From: Sphingopyxis panaciterrae
GTDB lineage: Bacteria > Pseudomonadota > Alphaproteobacteria > Sphingomonadales > Sphingomonadaceae
NCBI RefSeq assembly: GCF_011762125.1
Contig: NZ_JAASQN010000006.1
Location: forward strand, 35,001-99,000
DNA: 64,000 nt
Direction: 5' to 3'
Shown here: piece after piece, positions 53,172 to 61,879 of the stretch
How the letters are laid out: each line of letters begins with the position of its first letter
Position numbering within the stretch: the stretch's first letter is position 1
The notes under the pieces: model-generated
Databases searched by the model: none
The model's input: only the letters and a program-made list of their open reading frames with translations
Told to the model about the DNA's origin: nothing
Translations under genes and position numbers: made by a program

Positions 53172-53277
53172 CTATGGACAAGCCACGCTGCGTGGCACCT
53201 TCGACAACTTCCACTTCGGCGCAAAAACATCGCGGCAACGCTTGCGCCCGATGCTCTTTTTTGGGCAGGATGCCGCC

Positions 53278-53925
53278 ATGAGTCTCGCCGCAGACCTGTT
53301 CTGGTCGTTCCGCTCGCCCTATTCCTATCTCGCGATCGGCCGCTACCGCGCCCTCGCGGCGAGCCACGATGTCGTCATCAACCTGCGCCCCGTCTATCCG
53401 CTGGCGATTCGCCAGCCCGACTTCTTCGAACGCAACCACCCCAATTGGCTGAGTTACACGATGCGCGACATGATCCGCGTCGCGCAGTTTCACGGCATCC
53501 CGTTCGGCCCGCCGCGCCCCGACCCGATCGTCCAGGATTTCACCACCCGCGCGATCGCCGCCGAACAGCCCTATATCCACCGGCTAACGCGCATGGGACA
53601 GGCAGCGGCGCGGCGCGGCAAGGGCCTCGCCTTCGCGCATGAGGTCGCCCAGCTCATCTGGGGCGGGGCGCAGGACTGGCATCTCGGCGATCATCTCGCG
53701 GGCGCCGCGAAACGGGCGGGGCTCGACCTCGCCATACTCGACGCTGAAGCCGAGGCGGATGCGGCCGCGCTCGATACCGAACTCGCCGCCAACCAGGTGG
53801 CGCTCGAGATCGCCGGGCATTGGGGCGTGCCGACGTTGGTGTTCGACGGCGAGCCCTTTTTCGGGCAGGACCGGATCGAGATGGCGCGCTGGCGGATGGA
53901 ACAGAAGGGGCTGCAGCCGCGCTGA
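53278..53925 (+). CDS. DsbA-like 2-hydroxychromene-2-carboxylate isomerase family protein
   Basis: A 215-residue thioredoxin-fold protein, DLFWSFRSPYSYLAIGRYRAL at its start, as in HCCA isomerases and GST kappa, where the position of the CxxC is SPYS. The C-terminal GVPTLVFDGEPFFGQDRIEMARW is typical. HCCA isomerases act in naphthalene degradation, but many members use glutathione in other ways; no degradation genes lie nearby. Divergent from marR, so the operator between them may also control it. Confidence 0.85.
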   Translation: MSLAADLFWSFRSPYSYLAIGRYRALAASHDVVINLRPVYPLAIRQPDFFERNHPNWLSYTMRDMIRVAQFHGIPFGPPRPDPIVQDFTTRAIAAEQPYIHRLTRMGQAAARRGKGLAFAHEVAQLIWGGAQDWHLGDHLAGAAKRAGLDLAILDAEAEADAAALDTELAANQVALEIAGHWGVPTLVFDGEPFFGQDRIEMARWRMEQKGLQPR

Positions 53926-53967
53926 TCGGCCTTGCCCAACCCGGCGCCAAAGGCGCATAGGCCGCGC

Positions 53968-54732
53968 ATGACGATCGAACCGCAATTTTTCGAAGCGCGC
54001 GACGGCGTGCGCCTCGCCTGGCGCGAGATGGGGCCCGAAACGGGCAACCGCCGCCCGCTGGTGCTGCTCCACGGCCTGTTTTCGAGCGCCGAGGTCAACT
54101 GGATCAAATTCGGCACGGCGGCGCGCATCGCGGCGGCGGGGCACCGCGTGATCATGCCCGACCTGCGCGTCCATGGATCAAGCGCAGCACCGCACGAGCC
54201 CGAAAATTACCCGCCCGACGTGCTGGTACACGACCTGGAAGATCTGGTCGCGCATCTGGGGCTGACCGACTTCGATCTCGGCGGCTTCTCGCTCGGCGCA
54301 CGGACGAGCGTCCGCGCGGTGGTCGCGGGCATGCGGCCGCGGCGGCTGATATTGGGCGGCATGGGGCTCGCGGGACTGGCCGGCTGGCAGCGGCGCGGAC
54401 AATTCTTCCAGCGCGTCATCGCCGAATATGAAACGGCGAAGCGCGGCGACGATACCTGGCTGTCGATCCAGTTCATGAAGACGATGAAGGTCGACCGCGT
54501 CGCGGCGTCGCTGCTGCTCGACAGCTTCACCGATACGACCCCCGACATGCTCGCCGCGCTGACGATGCCGGTGCTGCTCGTCTGCGGTGACAAGGACCAG
54601 GATAATGGATCGGCCGAAGAACTGGCCGCGGCGCTGCCCGATGCGCGGCTGGTGACGATCCCCGGCACGCATATGTCGAGCGTGACCGAGCCCGAGCTGG
54701 GCGAAGCGATCGTTGCATTTGTGACCGCTTGA
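53968..54732 (+). CDS. Alpha/beta hydrolase
   Basis: A 254-residue alpha/beta hydrolase. The oxyanion loop is LVLLHGLFSS; the nucleophile elbow is LGGFSLGARTS (GFSLG with Ser); the Asp is in VCGDKDQDN and the His in PGTHMSSV. All three catalytic residues are in place. The substrate cannot be deduced; a small ester is likely. Start at MTIEPQFF (53968), 42 bases after the isomerase-like gene. Confidence 0.9.
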   Translation: MTIEPQFFEARDGVRLAWREMGPETGNRRPLVLLHGLFSSAEVNWIKFGTAARIAAAGHRVIMPDLRVHGSSAAPHEPENYPPDVLVHDLEDLVAHLGLTDFDLGGFSLGARTSVRAVVAGMRPRRLILGGMGLAGLAGWQRRGQFFQRVIAEYETAKRGDDTWLSIQFMKTMKVDRVAASLLLDSFTDTTPDMLAALTMPVLLVCGDKDQDNGSAEELAAALPDARLVTIPGTHMSSVTEPELGEAIVAFVTA

Positions 54733-54807
54733 CCCGGCCGCGACGGCGGTTCAGATTGCCCGCCATCGCGCCACAGAGCGCCATCGAAAATCAGAGGACG
54801 CACCCCC

Positions 54808-56652
54808 ATGAAAGCCATGATTTCAACGCTATCGCTTGCCCTGTCGCTCGCGGTTGCCGGCCCCGCTTTCGCCCAGGCGCAGAAGGACGCCCCGGCCGCC
54901 AAAGCGGCAAAGCCGACCGCGGCCGACGCCGACGCCTTCATCGCTGCCGCCGAAAAGGACCTGTTCGACTATACGGTCGAGGGCAGCCAGGTGAATTGGG
55001 TCAACGCGACCTATATCACCGAGGATACCGACGCGATGGCGGCACGGATCAACGCGGTCGGCACCGAAAAGTCGGTCAAATATGCCCTTGAGGCGGCGAA
55101 GTACAAGGATGTCGCGGGCCTCAGCCCCGACACCAGGCGCAAGCTCGACATCCTGCGCACCGGGCTTGTCCTGCCCGCGCCGACGAAGCCCGGCGCCGCG
55201 ACCGAACTCAACAACATCGCGACCAGCCTCCAATCGCAATATGGCAAGGGCCGCGGCACGCTGAACGGCAAGGAAATCTCGGGATCGGACATCGAGGCCG
55301 AGATGGGCGACCTCAAGAACACGCCCGCGCAGTTCGCCGAAATGTGGACGAGCTGGCACGACAAGGTCGGCGCGCCGATGAAGGACGACTATGCGAAGAT
55401 GGTCGGCATCGCCAACGAAGGCGCGAAGGAACTGGGCTTTGCGAACACCGGCGCGATGTGGCGGTCGGGCTACGACATGTCGCCCGAGGATTTCGCGAAG
55501 ACCACCGAACGCCTGTGGCAGGAAGTAAAGCCGCTCTATCTCGCGCTCCACACCTATGTGCGCTGGAAACTGAACGAGAAATATGGCGATGCGGTCCAGC
55601 CCAAGACCGGGCCGATCCGCGCCGACCTGCTCGGCAATATGTGGGCGCAGGAATGGGGCAATATCTATCCGCTCGTCACGCCCGCGGGGTCGGGCGACCT
55701 CGGCTATGACGTTGGCGACCTCTTGACGGCACAGGGCAAGAAGCCGCTCGACATGGTCAAGGCCGGCGAGAATTTCTATTCGTCGCTCGGCATGGCGCCG
55801 CTGCCCGAAACCTTCTGGAAGCGCAGCCAGTTCGTGAAGCCCGCCGACCGCGAGGTCATCTGCCACGCCTCGGCGTGGGATATCGACAATAAGGATGATA
55901 TCCGCATCAAGATGTGCATCAAGGTGAATGCCGACGATTTCGTCACCATCCACCACGAGCTGGGGCATAATTATTACCAGCGCGCGTATAACAAGCAGCC
56001 GTTCCTGTACCTCAACGGCGCCAATGACGGCTTCCACGAGGCGATCGGCGATTTCGTCGCGCTGTCGATCACCCCGCAATATCTGGTCGACATCGGCCTG
56101 CTCGACAAGGCGAAGGTGCCGAGCGCCGACAAGGACATCGGCCTGCTGCTGCGCCAGGCGATGGACAAGGTCGCCTTCCTGCCGTTCGGCCTGCTCGTCG
56201 ACCGCTGGCGCTGGGGCGTCTTCGACGGCACGATCAAGCCCGCCGACTACAACAAGGCGTGGACGCAGCTTCGCCTGCAATATCAGGGCATCACCCCGCC
56301 CGCCGAGCGCCCCGCGAACGCCTTCGATGCCGGCGCCAAGTTCCACATCCCGGGCAACACCCCCTACACCCGTTACTTCCTCGCGCGCATCCTGCAGTTC
56401 CAGTTCTACGAGGCGGCGTGCAAGCAGGCGGGCTGGACCGGGCCGCTCCACCGCTGTTCCTTCTATGGCAACAAGGAGGTCGGCGCGAAGCTGAACGCGA
56501 TGCTCGAAATGGGCGCGTCGAAGCCGTGGCCCGAGGCGCTCGAAGCCTTCACCGGCAATCGCGAGATGTCGGGCAAGGCGATGGCCGACTATTTCGCGCC
56601 GCTGAAGGCGTGGCTCGACGAGCAGAACAAGGGCAAGCCGCAAGGGTGGTGA
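54808..56652 (+). CDS. M2-family metallopeptidase (ACE-like)
   Basis: A 614-residue exported peptidase with a signal peptide (STLSLALSLAVAGPAFAQ). The catalytic HHELGHNYYQ (HExxH) and the downstream third ligand region GFHEAIGDFVALS are present, as are KADE-like substrate contacts (KPADREVICHASAWD). Family M2 includes angiotensin-converting enzyme; bacterial homologues are periplasmic dipeptidyl carboxypeptidases. Length is usual. It stands alone, preceded by AGAGGACGCACCC. Confidence 0.94.
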   Translation: MKAMISTLSLALSLAVAGPAFAQAQKDAPAAKAAKPTAADADAFIAAAEKDLFDYTVEGSQVNWVNATYITEDTDAMAARINAVGTEKSVKYALEAAKYKDVAGLSPDTRRKLDILRTGLVLPAPTKPGAATELNNIATSLQSQYGKGRGTLNGKEISGSDIEAEMGDLKNTPAQFAEMWTSWHDKVGAPMKDDYAKMVGIANEGAKELGFANTGAMWRSGYDMSPEDFAKTTERLWQEVKPLYLALHTYVRWKLNEKYGDAVQPKTGPIRADLLGNMWAQEWGNIYPLVTPAGSGDLGYDVGDLLTAQGKKPLDMVKAGENFYSSLGMAPLPETFWKRSQFVKPADREVICHASAWDIDNKDDIRIKMCIKVNADDFVTIHHELGHNYYQRAYNKQPFLYLNGANDGFHEAIGDFVALSITPQYLVDIGLLDKAKVPSADKDIGLLLRQAMDKVAFLPFGLLVDRWRWGVFDGTIKPADYNKAWTQLRLQYQGITPPAERPANAFDAGAKFHIPGNTPYTRYFLARILQFQFYEAACKQAGWTGPLHRCSFYGNKEVGAKLNAMLEMGASKPWPEALEAFTGNREMSGKAMADYFAPLKAWLDEQNKGKPQGW

Positions 56653-57011
56653 GCGCGCCCCGACGGTTCGGCGGCGCCCGGTTACGGAGGCTGCGGCCCC
56701 GTCGAAATGTCGGCTTTCGGCCGGGAGCTGACATTTCCATCTTCGTCACCCCGGACCTGATCCGGGGTCCCGCTTGATTTCCAAAACAGCGGGTGGCCTC
56801 AAAAAGCGGGATCCCGGGTCAAGCCCGGATGACGAAGGGAGAGGGTGCGGGAAACGGGCCGGAAGCAACCATAATGCTGTGTATCCCGGGAAAGCCGGGG
56901 CCCAGAGCCTATTTACGCAAGGCCAGCTTTCTAACGCCCTGGGCCCCGGCTTTTACCGGGGTACACAAAAGGTCGCGAACGTCCGCTTCACACCCCAATA
57001 TCGACGCAGTC
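56653..57011. repeat. Intergenic repeats, CCGGACTTGA family copy D and a second palindrome
   Basis: There is no gene in this 359-bp gap. Copy D of the CCGGACTTGA family lies at 56743-56835, bounded by CTTCGTCACCCCGGACC and GCCCGGATGACGA. A second palindrome occupies 56878-56967, with arms TGTATCCCGGGAAAGCCGGG and CCCGGCTTTTACCGGGGTAC and inner GCCCAGAGCC/GCCCTGGGCC. Confidence 0.8.
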
Positions 57012-57347
57012 CTAACCCTCCGAACGCGTCTCGGCCGACCGTTTGAACCGCGCGAGCTTCGCGGTTGCCGCGGCGGCGTGCGGGCCGATCCAGCGGTCGT
57101 GGATATCCTGGATCGGCATGGCATTGAGGTGGTTCCAGCGCTCGCGGCCGCGGCGTTCGGCGATGATCAGGCCTGCATCCTCCAGCACCTTCAGATGCTG
57201 CATGACCGTGCAGCGGTCGAGATGCATGAAGTTGCCGCACAGCGTGCCCGTCGTGAGCGGCTGATCCTTGAGCGTGTCGAGGATCTGGCGGCGGACATGC
57301 GAAGCCAAAGCCTTGAAAATCTTGTCATATTCTTCGTGGATTGACAT
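57012..57347 (-). CDS. ArsR-family transcriptional regulator
   Basis: A 111-residue winged-helix protein: IFKALASHVRRQILDTLKDQPLTTGTLCG (helix-turn-helix start), HLDRCTVMQHLKVLEDAGLIIAERRGRERWNHLN (recognition helix and wing). It lacks the metal-binding Cys motif ELCVCDL, so it is of the class paired with SRPBCC proteins rather than a metal sensor. It is divergent from the SRPBCC gene, and a 20-bp dyad lies over its start. ATG at 57347 (MSIHEEYDK); an ATG at 57365 is also possible. Confidence 0.92.
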   Translation of the reverse strand: MSIHEEYDKIFKALASHVRRQILDTLKDQPLTTGTLCGNFMHLDRCTVMQHLKVLEDAGLIIAERRGRERWNHLNAMPIQDIHDRWIGPHAAAATAKLARFKRSAETRSEG

Positions 57348-57365
57348 GTTATAAATATATAACAT
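57346..57365. promoter_or_regulatory. 20-bp dyad, ArsR operator candidate
   Basis: ATGTTATAAATATATAACAT has perfect 8-bp arms ATGTTATA/TATAACAT around AATA. It overlaps the start codons of the ArsR gene and lies 28 bases before the SRPBCC start, so one bound ArsR dimer could switch both. Confidence 0.75.
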
Positions 57366-57393
57366 AATGGCAGGGAATCAAGTGGAGAGTGTC

Positions 57394-57876
57394 ATGGAGC
57401 TGAAATTTCGAGTCGCGGCGCGGATCGCGAAGCCGGTGCATGAGGTGTTCGAGGCGGTCGCCGATCCCGCGAAGCTGTCCCGTTATTTCACCACCGGCGG
57501 CGCGCAGGGGCGGCTGGAAACGGGCGCGACGGTGACATGGGATTTCCACGATTTTCCCGGCGCCTTTCCGGTCTGGGTGATCGAGGTGGTGGATGATGAG
57601 AAGATTGTCCTCGAATGGCAGGCGAACGAAGGCGAGGCGCCGAATGTCGAGGGCGGCGAGCTGAAGGATGCCGCTTATCGCACGCGGGTGACGATGAGCT
57701 TCAAGGGCCTCGACGACGGCCGCACGCTGGTCGAGATCGCCGAGGAAGGCTGGCGCGAAAATCAGGGCGCGCTCGGCGCGTCCTACGGCAATTGCCAAGG
57801 CTGGTCGCAAATGCTGTGCGCGCTCAAGGCGTGGACCGAATATGGCATCAACCTGCGCGAAGGCATGTATCGATAG
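57394..57876 (+). CDS. SRPBCC (AHSA1-like) domain protein
   Basis: A 160-residue protein of the SRPBCC fold: VAARIAKPVHEVFEAVADPAKLSRYF at the start, WVIEVVDDEKIVLEWQ in the middle and EGWRENQGALGASYGNCQGWSQMLCALKAW at the end, a pattern of the AHSA1/ START-like group often paired with ArsR regulators. It binds a hydrophobic ligand in the cavity; which one is unknown. ATG at 57394 is preceded by GGAGAG; a longer frame from 57367 runs into the operator. Confidence 0.88.
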   Translation: MELKFRVAARIAKPVHEVFEAVADPAKLSRYFTTGGAQGRLETGATVTWDFHDFPGAFPVWVIEVVDDEKIVLEWQANEGEAPNVEGGELKDAAYRTRVTMSFKGLDDGRTLVEIAEEGWRENQGALGASYGNCQGWSQMLCALKAWTEYGINLREGMYR

Positions 57877-57943
57877 CCACGCCGCCGTCGGTCGGCGAAC
57901 CAGCGGCATTGCGCCTGTCGCGGTCCGGGGATAGCATCGGCGC

Positions 57944-58678
57944 ATGACAAGCGCGCCGCCCGTCATGATCCTCGGTTGCGGCCGCAGCGGTACGTCGATT
58001 TTCGGCGAGCTGTTCGATGGCCTCGATCGCTACACCTACCGCAGCGAACCGTCGTTCGATGCGGTCCTGGCGGCCGACTATGGCGTGCCGCAGGCCTTCA
58101 AGGTGCCGCGCGAGAGCGACGTTCATCCGGCAAGGCCGGGCCTGTCGTTTCCGCTCGATCGCTTTTTGGCGGCGGCGCCGGGAGCCCGGCTGTTCTGGAT
58201 CGTGCGCAACCCGCTCGATGCCGTCTGCTCGCTGCGGGTCGGCATAGCCAGGCAATGGGGACATCATCCAAGGCCGCCCGACTGGCAAGACTGGCGGGCG
58301 CGGCCGCTGATCGCGCAATGCGCGTATCACTGGGAATTCCTCAATCGCGCCGGCTATGCGCAAGTCGAACATTGCGCCACGCTGGTCCGGTTCGAGGATA
58401 TGATCGCCGACGCGGACGGATTTTCGGCCGCGATATGCCGCAAGCTCGGGGTCGATCCCGAAGCCAACGACGCGCATCTGGCGCGGTGGTCGAAGCGGGT
58501 GCAGAACAGCAACAACAAGGATTTCATCGAAGCGCAGACCTCGCGGAGCTATTCGCGGCCCGATCATCGGGTCCGCATCGACCGCTGGCGCGAGAATCTG
58601 ACCGGCGAAGAAGCCGCCGCGATCTGGGATATCGCCGGCGAGACGGCGCTGGCGATGGGTTATTCGGCGCCGCGCTGA
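57944..58678 (+). CDS. Sulfotransferase family protein
   Basis: A 244-residue P-loop-like enzyme of the sulfotransferase family. The PAPS 5'-phosphosulfate loop is ILGCGRSGTSIFGELF, and the 3'-phosphate site is LFWIVRNPLDAVCSLR (RxP..S form). It transfers sulfate from PAPS to a sugar, lipid or peptide. It lies 67 bases after the SRPBCC gene and its end is convergent with the HxlR gene (gap 10 bases). Confidence 0.9.
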   Translation: MTSAPPVMILGCGRSGTSIFGELFDGLDRYTYRSEPSFDAVLAADYGVPQAFKVPRESDVHPARPGLSFPLDRFLAAAPGARLFWIVRNPLDAVCSLRVGIARQWGHHPRPPDWQDWRARPLIAQCAYHWEFLNRAGYAQVEHCATLVRFEDMIADADGFSAAICRKLGVDPEANDAHLARWSKRVQNSNNKDFIEAQTSRSYSRPDHRVRIDRWRENLTGEEAAAIWDIAGETALAMGYSAPR

Positions 58679-58688
58679 ATCACGGCTT

Positions 58689-59135
58689 TCAATCCGGGCC
58701 TTCGAGCCGCAGCGGACGCGAGCCGATCGGGGCGCCGCTGTTGGCGTCGATCACCACCGGGCGCACCGCTTCGCCCGTTTCCACGTCGAGATGGCGGCTG
58801 AGCGCGCCGGCGCCATTATATTTGCGTCCCCACGCGCCGATCGCCATCAGGATCGGCAGGAAGTCACGCCCCGCGTCGGTGAGCAGATATTCGTCGCGCG
58901 GCGGGCGCTGGCTATAGCGCCGCTTTTCGAGCAGCCCCGCGCCGGTGAGTGCGGCGAGGCGCTTCGCAAGGATGTTCGGCGCGATGCCGAGGCTGGTGCG
59001 CAGCTGCTCGTAGCGGGTCAGCCCGCGCTCGATATCGCGCAGCACCAGCATGCTCCAGCGGTCGCCGACGCGCATCAGCCCGCGGTCGACGGGACAGCTG
59101 CCCGGATTATTTTCATGCCCGGTCATTGAAGTCAT
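58689..59135 (-). CDS. HxlR-family transcriptional regulator
   Basis: A 148-residue winged-helix regulator of the HxlR/MarR-like group: CPVDRGLMRVGDRWSMLVLRDIERGLTRYEQLRTSLGIAPNILAKRL and LLEKRRYSQRPPRDEYLLTDAGRDFLPIL, with the conserved Cys at about residue 14 sensing redox or electrophiles in some members. It is divergent from the SDR gene at 59199, probably its target. Start at ATG 59135 (MTSMTG), or MTGHE at 59126. Confidence 0.93.
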   Translation of the reverse strand: MTSMTGHENNPGSCPVDRGLMRVGDRWSMLVLRDIERGLTRYEQLRTSLGIAPNILAKRLAALTGAGLLEKRRYSQRPPRDEYLLTDAGRDFLPILMAIGAWGRKYNGAGALSRHLDVETGEAVRPVVIDANSGAPIGSRPLRLEGPD

Positions 59136-59198
59136 ATGGGGCAGTAACTATCATTTTGCAAGCGACTCGTTTCCGGGCCGCCAGCAAGGAGCAACGAT

Positions 59199-60002
59199 AT
59201 GAGCATCCCCTCTGGAACGGCCCTGATCACGGGCGCCTCGACCGGCCTTGGCGCCGTTTATGCCGACCGCCTCGCGCGGCGCGGCCACGACCTGATCCTC
59301 GTTGCGCGGGGCCGCGCGCAGATGGACGAACTGGCCGCGAGGCTGCGCGCCGAAACGGGAGTTGCGGTCGACGTGATCGCCGCCGACCTCACCAACGGCG
59401 ACGATGTGACGCGGATCGAGCAAAGGCTGGCGGACGATGCCGGTATCACGCTGTTCATCAACAACGCAGGCATGTCGCTGAACGGCGGGACGCTGGAGAA
59501 TAGCGCCGCAGCGGTGCAGACGATCATTGCGCTCAACATCACCGCTGCGGCGCGGCTGGCGATCGCGGCGGGCAAGGCATTCGGCGCGCGCGGCAAGGGC
59601 GCGATCGTCAACATCGCCTCGGTCCTCGCGCTTGCCCCCGAAGCGTTCGAGGGCGTGTACAGCGGGTCAAAGGCGTTCCTGCTCAATTTGAGCCAGGCGC
59701 TCGCGGCGAACGGCCGCGAAAAGGGATTTCATGTCCAGGCGGTGCTTCCCGGCGCAACGCGCACCGAGATATGGGAGCGGTCGGGCAAGGATGTCGATGC
59801 CTTTCCTGCCGAAATGGTGATGGACGCGGGCGATCTGGTCGATGCGGCATTGCTCGGTCTTGATCGCGGCGAGGAGGTGACGATTCCCCCGCTCGCCGAC
59901 GAAGGCCAGTGGGATGCGTATCAGGCAGCGCGGCTGGCGCTGGCGCCAAACCTGTCGCGGCGCGACGTGGCGGCGCGCTATCGGGTGAGCGAAGCGGTCT
60001 GA
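59199..60002 (+). CDS. Short-chain dehydrogenase/reductase
   Basis: A 267-residue classical SDR. Cofactor loop TGASTGLGAVYADRLARRG; NNAGMSLNG; the Ser in NIASVLALAP and YSGSKAF carrying Tyr/Lys. The segment RAETGVAVDVIAADLT fits an NADP-dependent enzyme. The substrate is unknown. ATG after AAGGAGCAACGAT (strong). It faces the HxlR regulator and is probably controlled by it. Confidence 0.9.
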   Translation: MSIPSGTALITGASTGLGAVYADRLARRGHDLILVARGRAQMDELAARLRAETGVAVDVIAADLTNGDDVTRIEQRLADDAGITLFINNAGMSLNGGTLENSAAAVQTIIALNITAAARLAIAAGKAFGARGKGAIVNIASVLALAPEAFEGVYSGSKAFLLNLSQALAANGREKGFHVQAVLPGATRTEIWERSGKDVDAFPAEMVMDAGDLVDAALLGLDRGEEVTIPPLADEGQWDAYQAARLALAPNLSRRDVAARYRVSEAV

Positions 60003-60050
60003 AGGGACCGGGAGGGCGACCCGCGGCCTGCCAGCCGCCCTTCCCATCCT

Positions 60051-60081
60051 CGTCATCCCGGACCAAGTCCGGGATGACGAA
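60051..60081. repeat. Short palindrome of the CCGGACTTGA family
   Basis: TCGTCATCCCGGACC and GGTCCGGGATGACGA (with a small loop) form a 31-bp dyad that is the end-to-end joined form of the longer repeats. It lies between the SDR and the TetR gene. Confidence 0.75.
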
Positions 60082-60141
60082 AGAACCGGAGACAACGCTC
60101 TCGCCTTGCCCCGGCCCGCCCCGATGCCCTATCGCGCCACC

Positions 60142-60738
60142 ATGGCGACGAAGAAGGGCACTGCGGGACAAGGCACGCGCGAGAAGCTGATCGACGCGGC
60201 GTTTCGCGCCGTCGCGCGCAACGGGCTTGCCGATACGAACGTCAAGTCGATCGCCGCCGAGGCCGGGGTCAATCCGGGCCTGCTCCACTATCATTTCGCT
60301 AGCAAGGACGCGCTGCTCGAAGCCGCCGTCGAAAGCGCCACCGCGCGCTACATCGCCGAGATCGACGCGCTGATCGCGGCGACCCCGGCCGCGCAGCTGT
60401 TCGATACCTATGTCGATTTCGCCGCGGCGACGCTCGACGCCAATCGCGACCTGTTCCGGGTCCGGTTGTCGCTCGGCGTGCGCGCGATGAACGACGCGGG
60501 GCTGGCGGCGCGGCTGGAGGTCGGCAATGCGGCAATCCGCCGCCGGCTCGCGGCGGTTTTTGCCGCGGGCGCCGGGCGGAGCGACGTCAACGACCGCGAC
60601 CGGCTTCGCGCGCGGATGACCAAGGCGGCGTTCGAGGGCCTGATGCTGTCGTGGCTGGCGCAGCCCGATTTTCCGATGGGCGACGCGCTGGGCGAATGGG
60701 CGGCCGGACTGCGCGCGGGCCTGCGCGACCACAAATAA
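60142..60738 (+). CDS. TetR-family transcriptional regulator
   Basis: A 198-residue TetR protein. The N-terminal helix-turn-helix is TREKLIDAAFRAVARNGLADTNVKSIAAEAGVNPGLLHYHFASKDALLEA, and the C-terminal ligand domain is helical. It probably controls the SDR gene downstream, whose upstream region has a 24-bp dyad. Start at MATKKGTAG (60142) after CGCGCCACC; an ATG at 60124 is also in frame. Confidence 0.93.
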   Translation: MATKKGTAGQGTREKLIDAAFRAVARNGLADTNVKSIAAEAGVNPGLLHYHFASKDALLEAAVESATARYIAEIDALIAATPAAQLFDTYVDFAAATLDANRDLFRVRLSLGVRAMNDAGLAARLEVGNAAIRRRLAAVFAAGAGRSDVNDRDRLRARMTKAAFEGLMLSWLAQPDFPMGDALGEWAAGLRAGLRDHK

Positions 60739-60790
60739 TTCTCGCGATACCAAGCACCCCTTCCCCTTGCGCGGAACCGCGGCAATGATT

Positions 60791-60814
60791 ATTTGGTTGG
60801 TTGACCAACTAAAT
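60791..60814. promoter_or_regulatory. 24-bp dyad, TetR operator candidate
   Basis: ATTTgGTTGGT and ACCAACtAAAT are inverted around TG, with 10 of 11 positions matching (60791-60814). It lies 15 bases before the ATG of the SDR gene and 52 bases after the TetR stop. The form is typical for TetR-type repressors; the likely regulator is the adjacent gene. Confidence 0.75.
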
Positions 60815-60828
60815 CAAGGATCGAAGCG

Positions 60829-61704
60829 ATGCATATTGTCATGACGGGCGCGACGTCGGGGTTCGGCGCCAATGCAGCAGCGCGGCTGGCGGCGGGCGGG
60901 CACATGCTGACGATCGGCGCGCGGCGTCCCGATGCGGTTGAAAAGGCGTGGGGCGCCGAAGCGCTACCGCTCGACCTCGACGATTTTGCGTCGGTCGACC
61001 GCTTTGCCGAGGCGGTGGCCAAGGGACCGGCGATCGATGCGCTGGTGCTCAATGCGGGCTTGCAGACTTCGAAGCTGGAGACAGGCGCCGGAGGCTTCGA
61101 GCGGACCTTCGCGGTCAACCAGCTCGCGCATTTCCGGCTGTTGCACCGCCTGTTGCCGCATCTCGCACCCGGCGCGCGGGTGATCCTGACCGGCAGCGGC
61201 ACGCATGATCCCGAGGAAAAGACCCTCGTCACACCGCCCGCGCACGCCCATGCCGAATGGCTGGCCCATCCCGATCGCGACCCGACATTACCGAAGAAGG
61301 ACCAGGCGCAGGCGTTCCGCGCCTATAGTTCGTCGAAGCTCGCCAACATCATGACCGCCCGCGAACTCGCGCACCGTCGCCCCGATCTCGCGGCGATGAG
61401 CTTCGATCCCGGCTATGTGCCGTGGACCGGGCTGGCGCGGTCGAGCGGGAAGATATTGTCGTCGCTGGTCAGCCTGATCCTGCCGCTGACGATGAAGCGC
61501 GACCGCAAGAGCACGATCGCCCTGTCGGGCGAATATCTCGCGACGCTGGCGGCGGGCCCGGCCTATGCCGCGGCGCATGGCGATTACTGGTCGGTGCGCA
61601 ATCCGGCGCTGGTACGGATCGCGCCGTCGGCGCTGGCGCGCGACGATGCGGCGTGCGCGAAGCTGTGGGACGATTGTGCGGGGCTGTTGGGGTTGAAGGG
61701 GTAG
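60829..61704 (+). CDS. Short-chain dehydrogenase/reductase (protochlorophyllide-reductase-like)
   Basis: A 291-residue SDR. The cofactor loop is MTGATSGFGANAAARLA; LNAGLQ and FRLLHRLLPHLAPGARVILTGSGTHDP precede the Tyr/Lys in AYSSSKLANIM. This pattern, with the long insert (HDPEEKTLVTPPAHAHAEWLA), belongs to retinol-dehydrogenase/POR-like SDRs. The substrate is unknown. It is controlled, I infer, by the TetR gene in front. The mature length suits the family. Confidence 0.9.
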   Translation: MHIVMTGATSGFGANAAARLAAGGHMLTIGARRPDAVEKAWGAEALPLDLDDFASVDRFAEAVAKGPAIDALVLNAGLQTSKLETGAGGFERTFAVNQLAHFRLLHRLLPHLAPGARVILTGSGTHDPEEKTLVTPPAHAHAEWLAHPDRDPTLPKKDQAQAFRAYSSSKLANIMTARELAHRRPDLAAMSFDPGYVPWTGLARSSGKILSSLVSLILPLTMKRDRKSTIALSGEYLATLAAGPAYAAAHGDYWSVRNPALVRIAPSALARDDAACAKLWDDCAGLLGLKG

Positions 61705-61740
61705 CGGTCCGGAAGCGGCCGGAAGTAGCCATATCCATTT

Positions 61741-61836
61741 TCGTCACCCCGGACTTGATCCGGGGTCCCGCTTGACTTCGAAAACTGTTGGCGCCCCCAA
61801 AAAAAGCGGGATCCCGGGTCAAGCCCGGGATGACGA
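61741..61836. repeat. Palindromic repeat, CCGGACTTGA family, copy E
   Basis: TCGTCACCCCGGACTTGATC and its inverted end GGTCAAGCCCGGGATGACGA, with AAAAAGCGGG in the centre. The flank GCGGCCGGAAGTAGCC before it and CTGTAGAAAGCAGCGTCCGC after it recur at copy B. Confidence 0.85.
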
Positions 61837-61879
61837 AGCTGTAGAAAGCAGCGTCCGCTCTCCACCCCAAAGCCGACGA

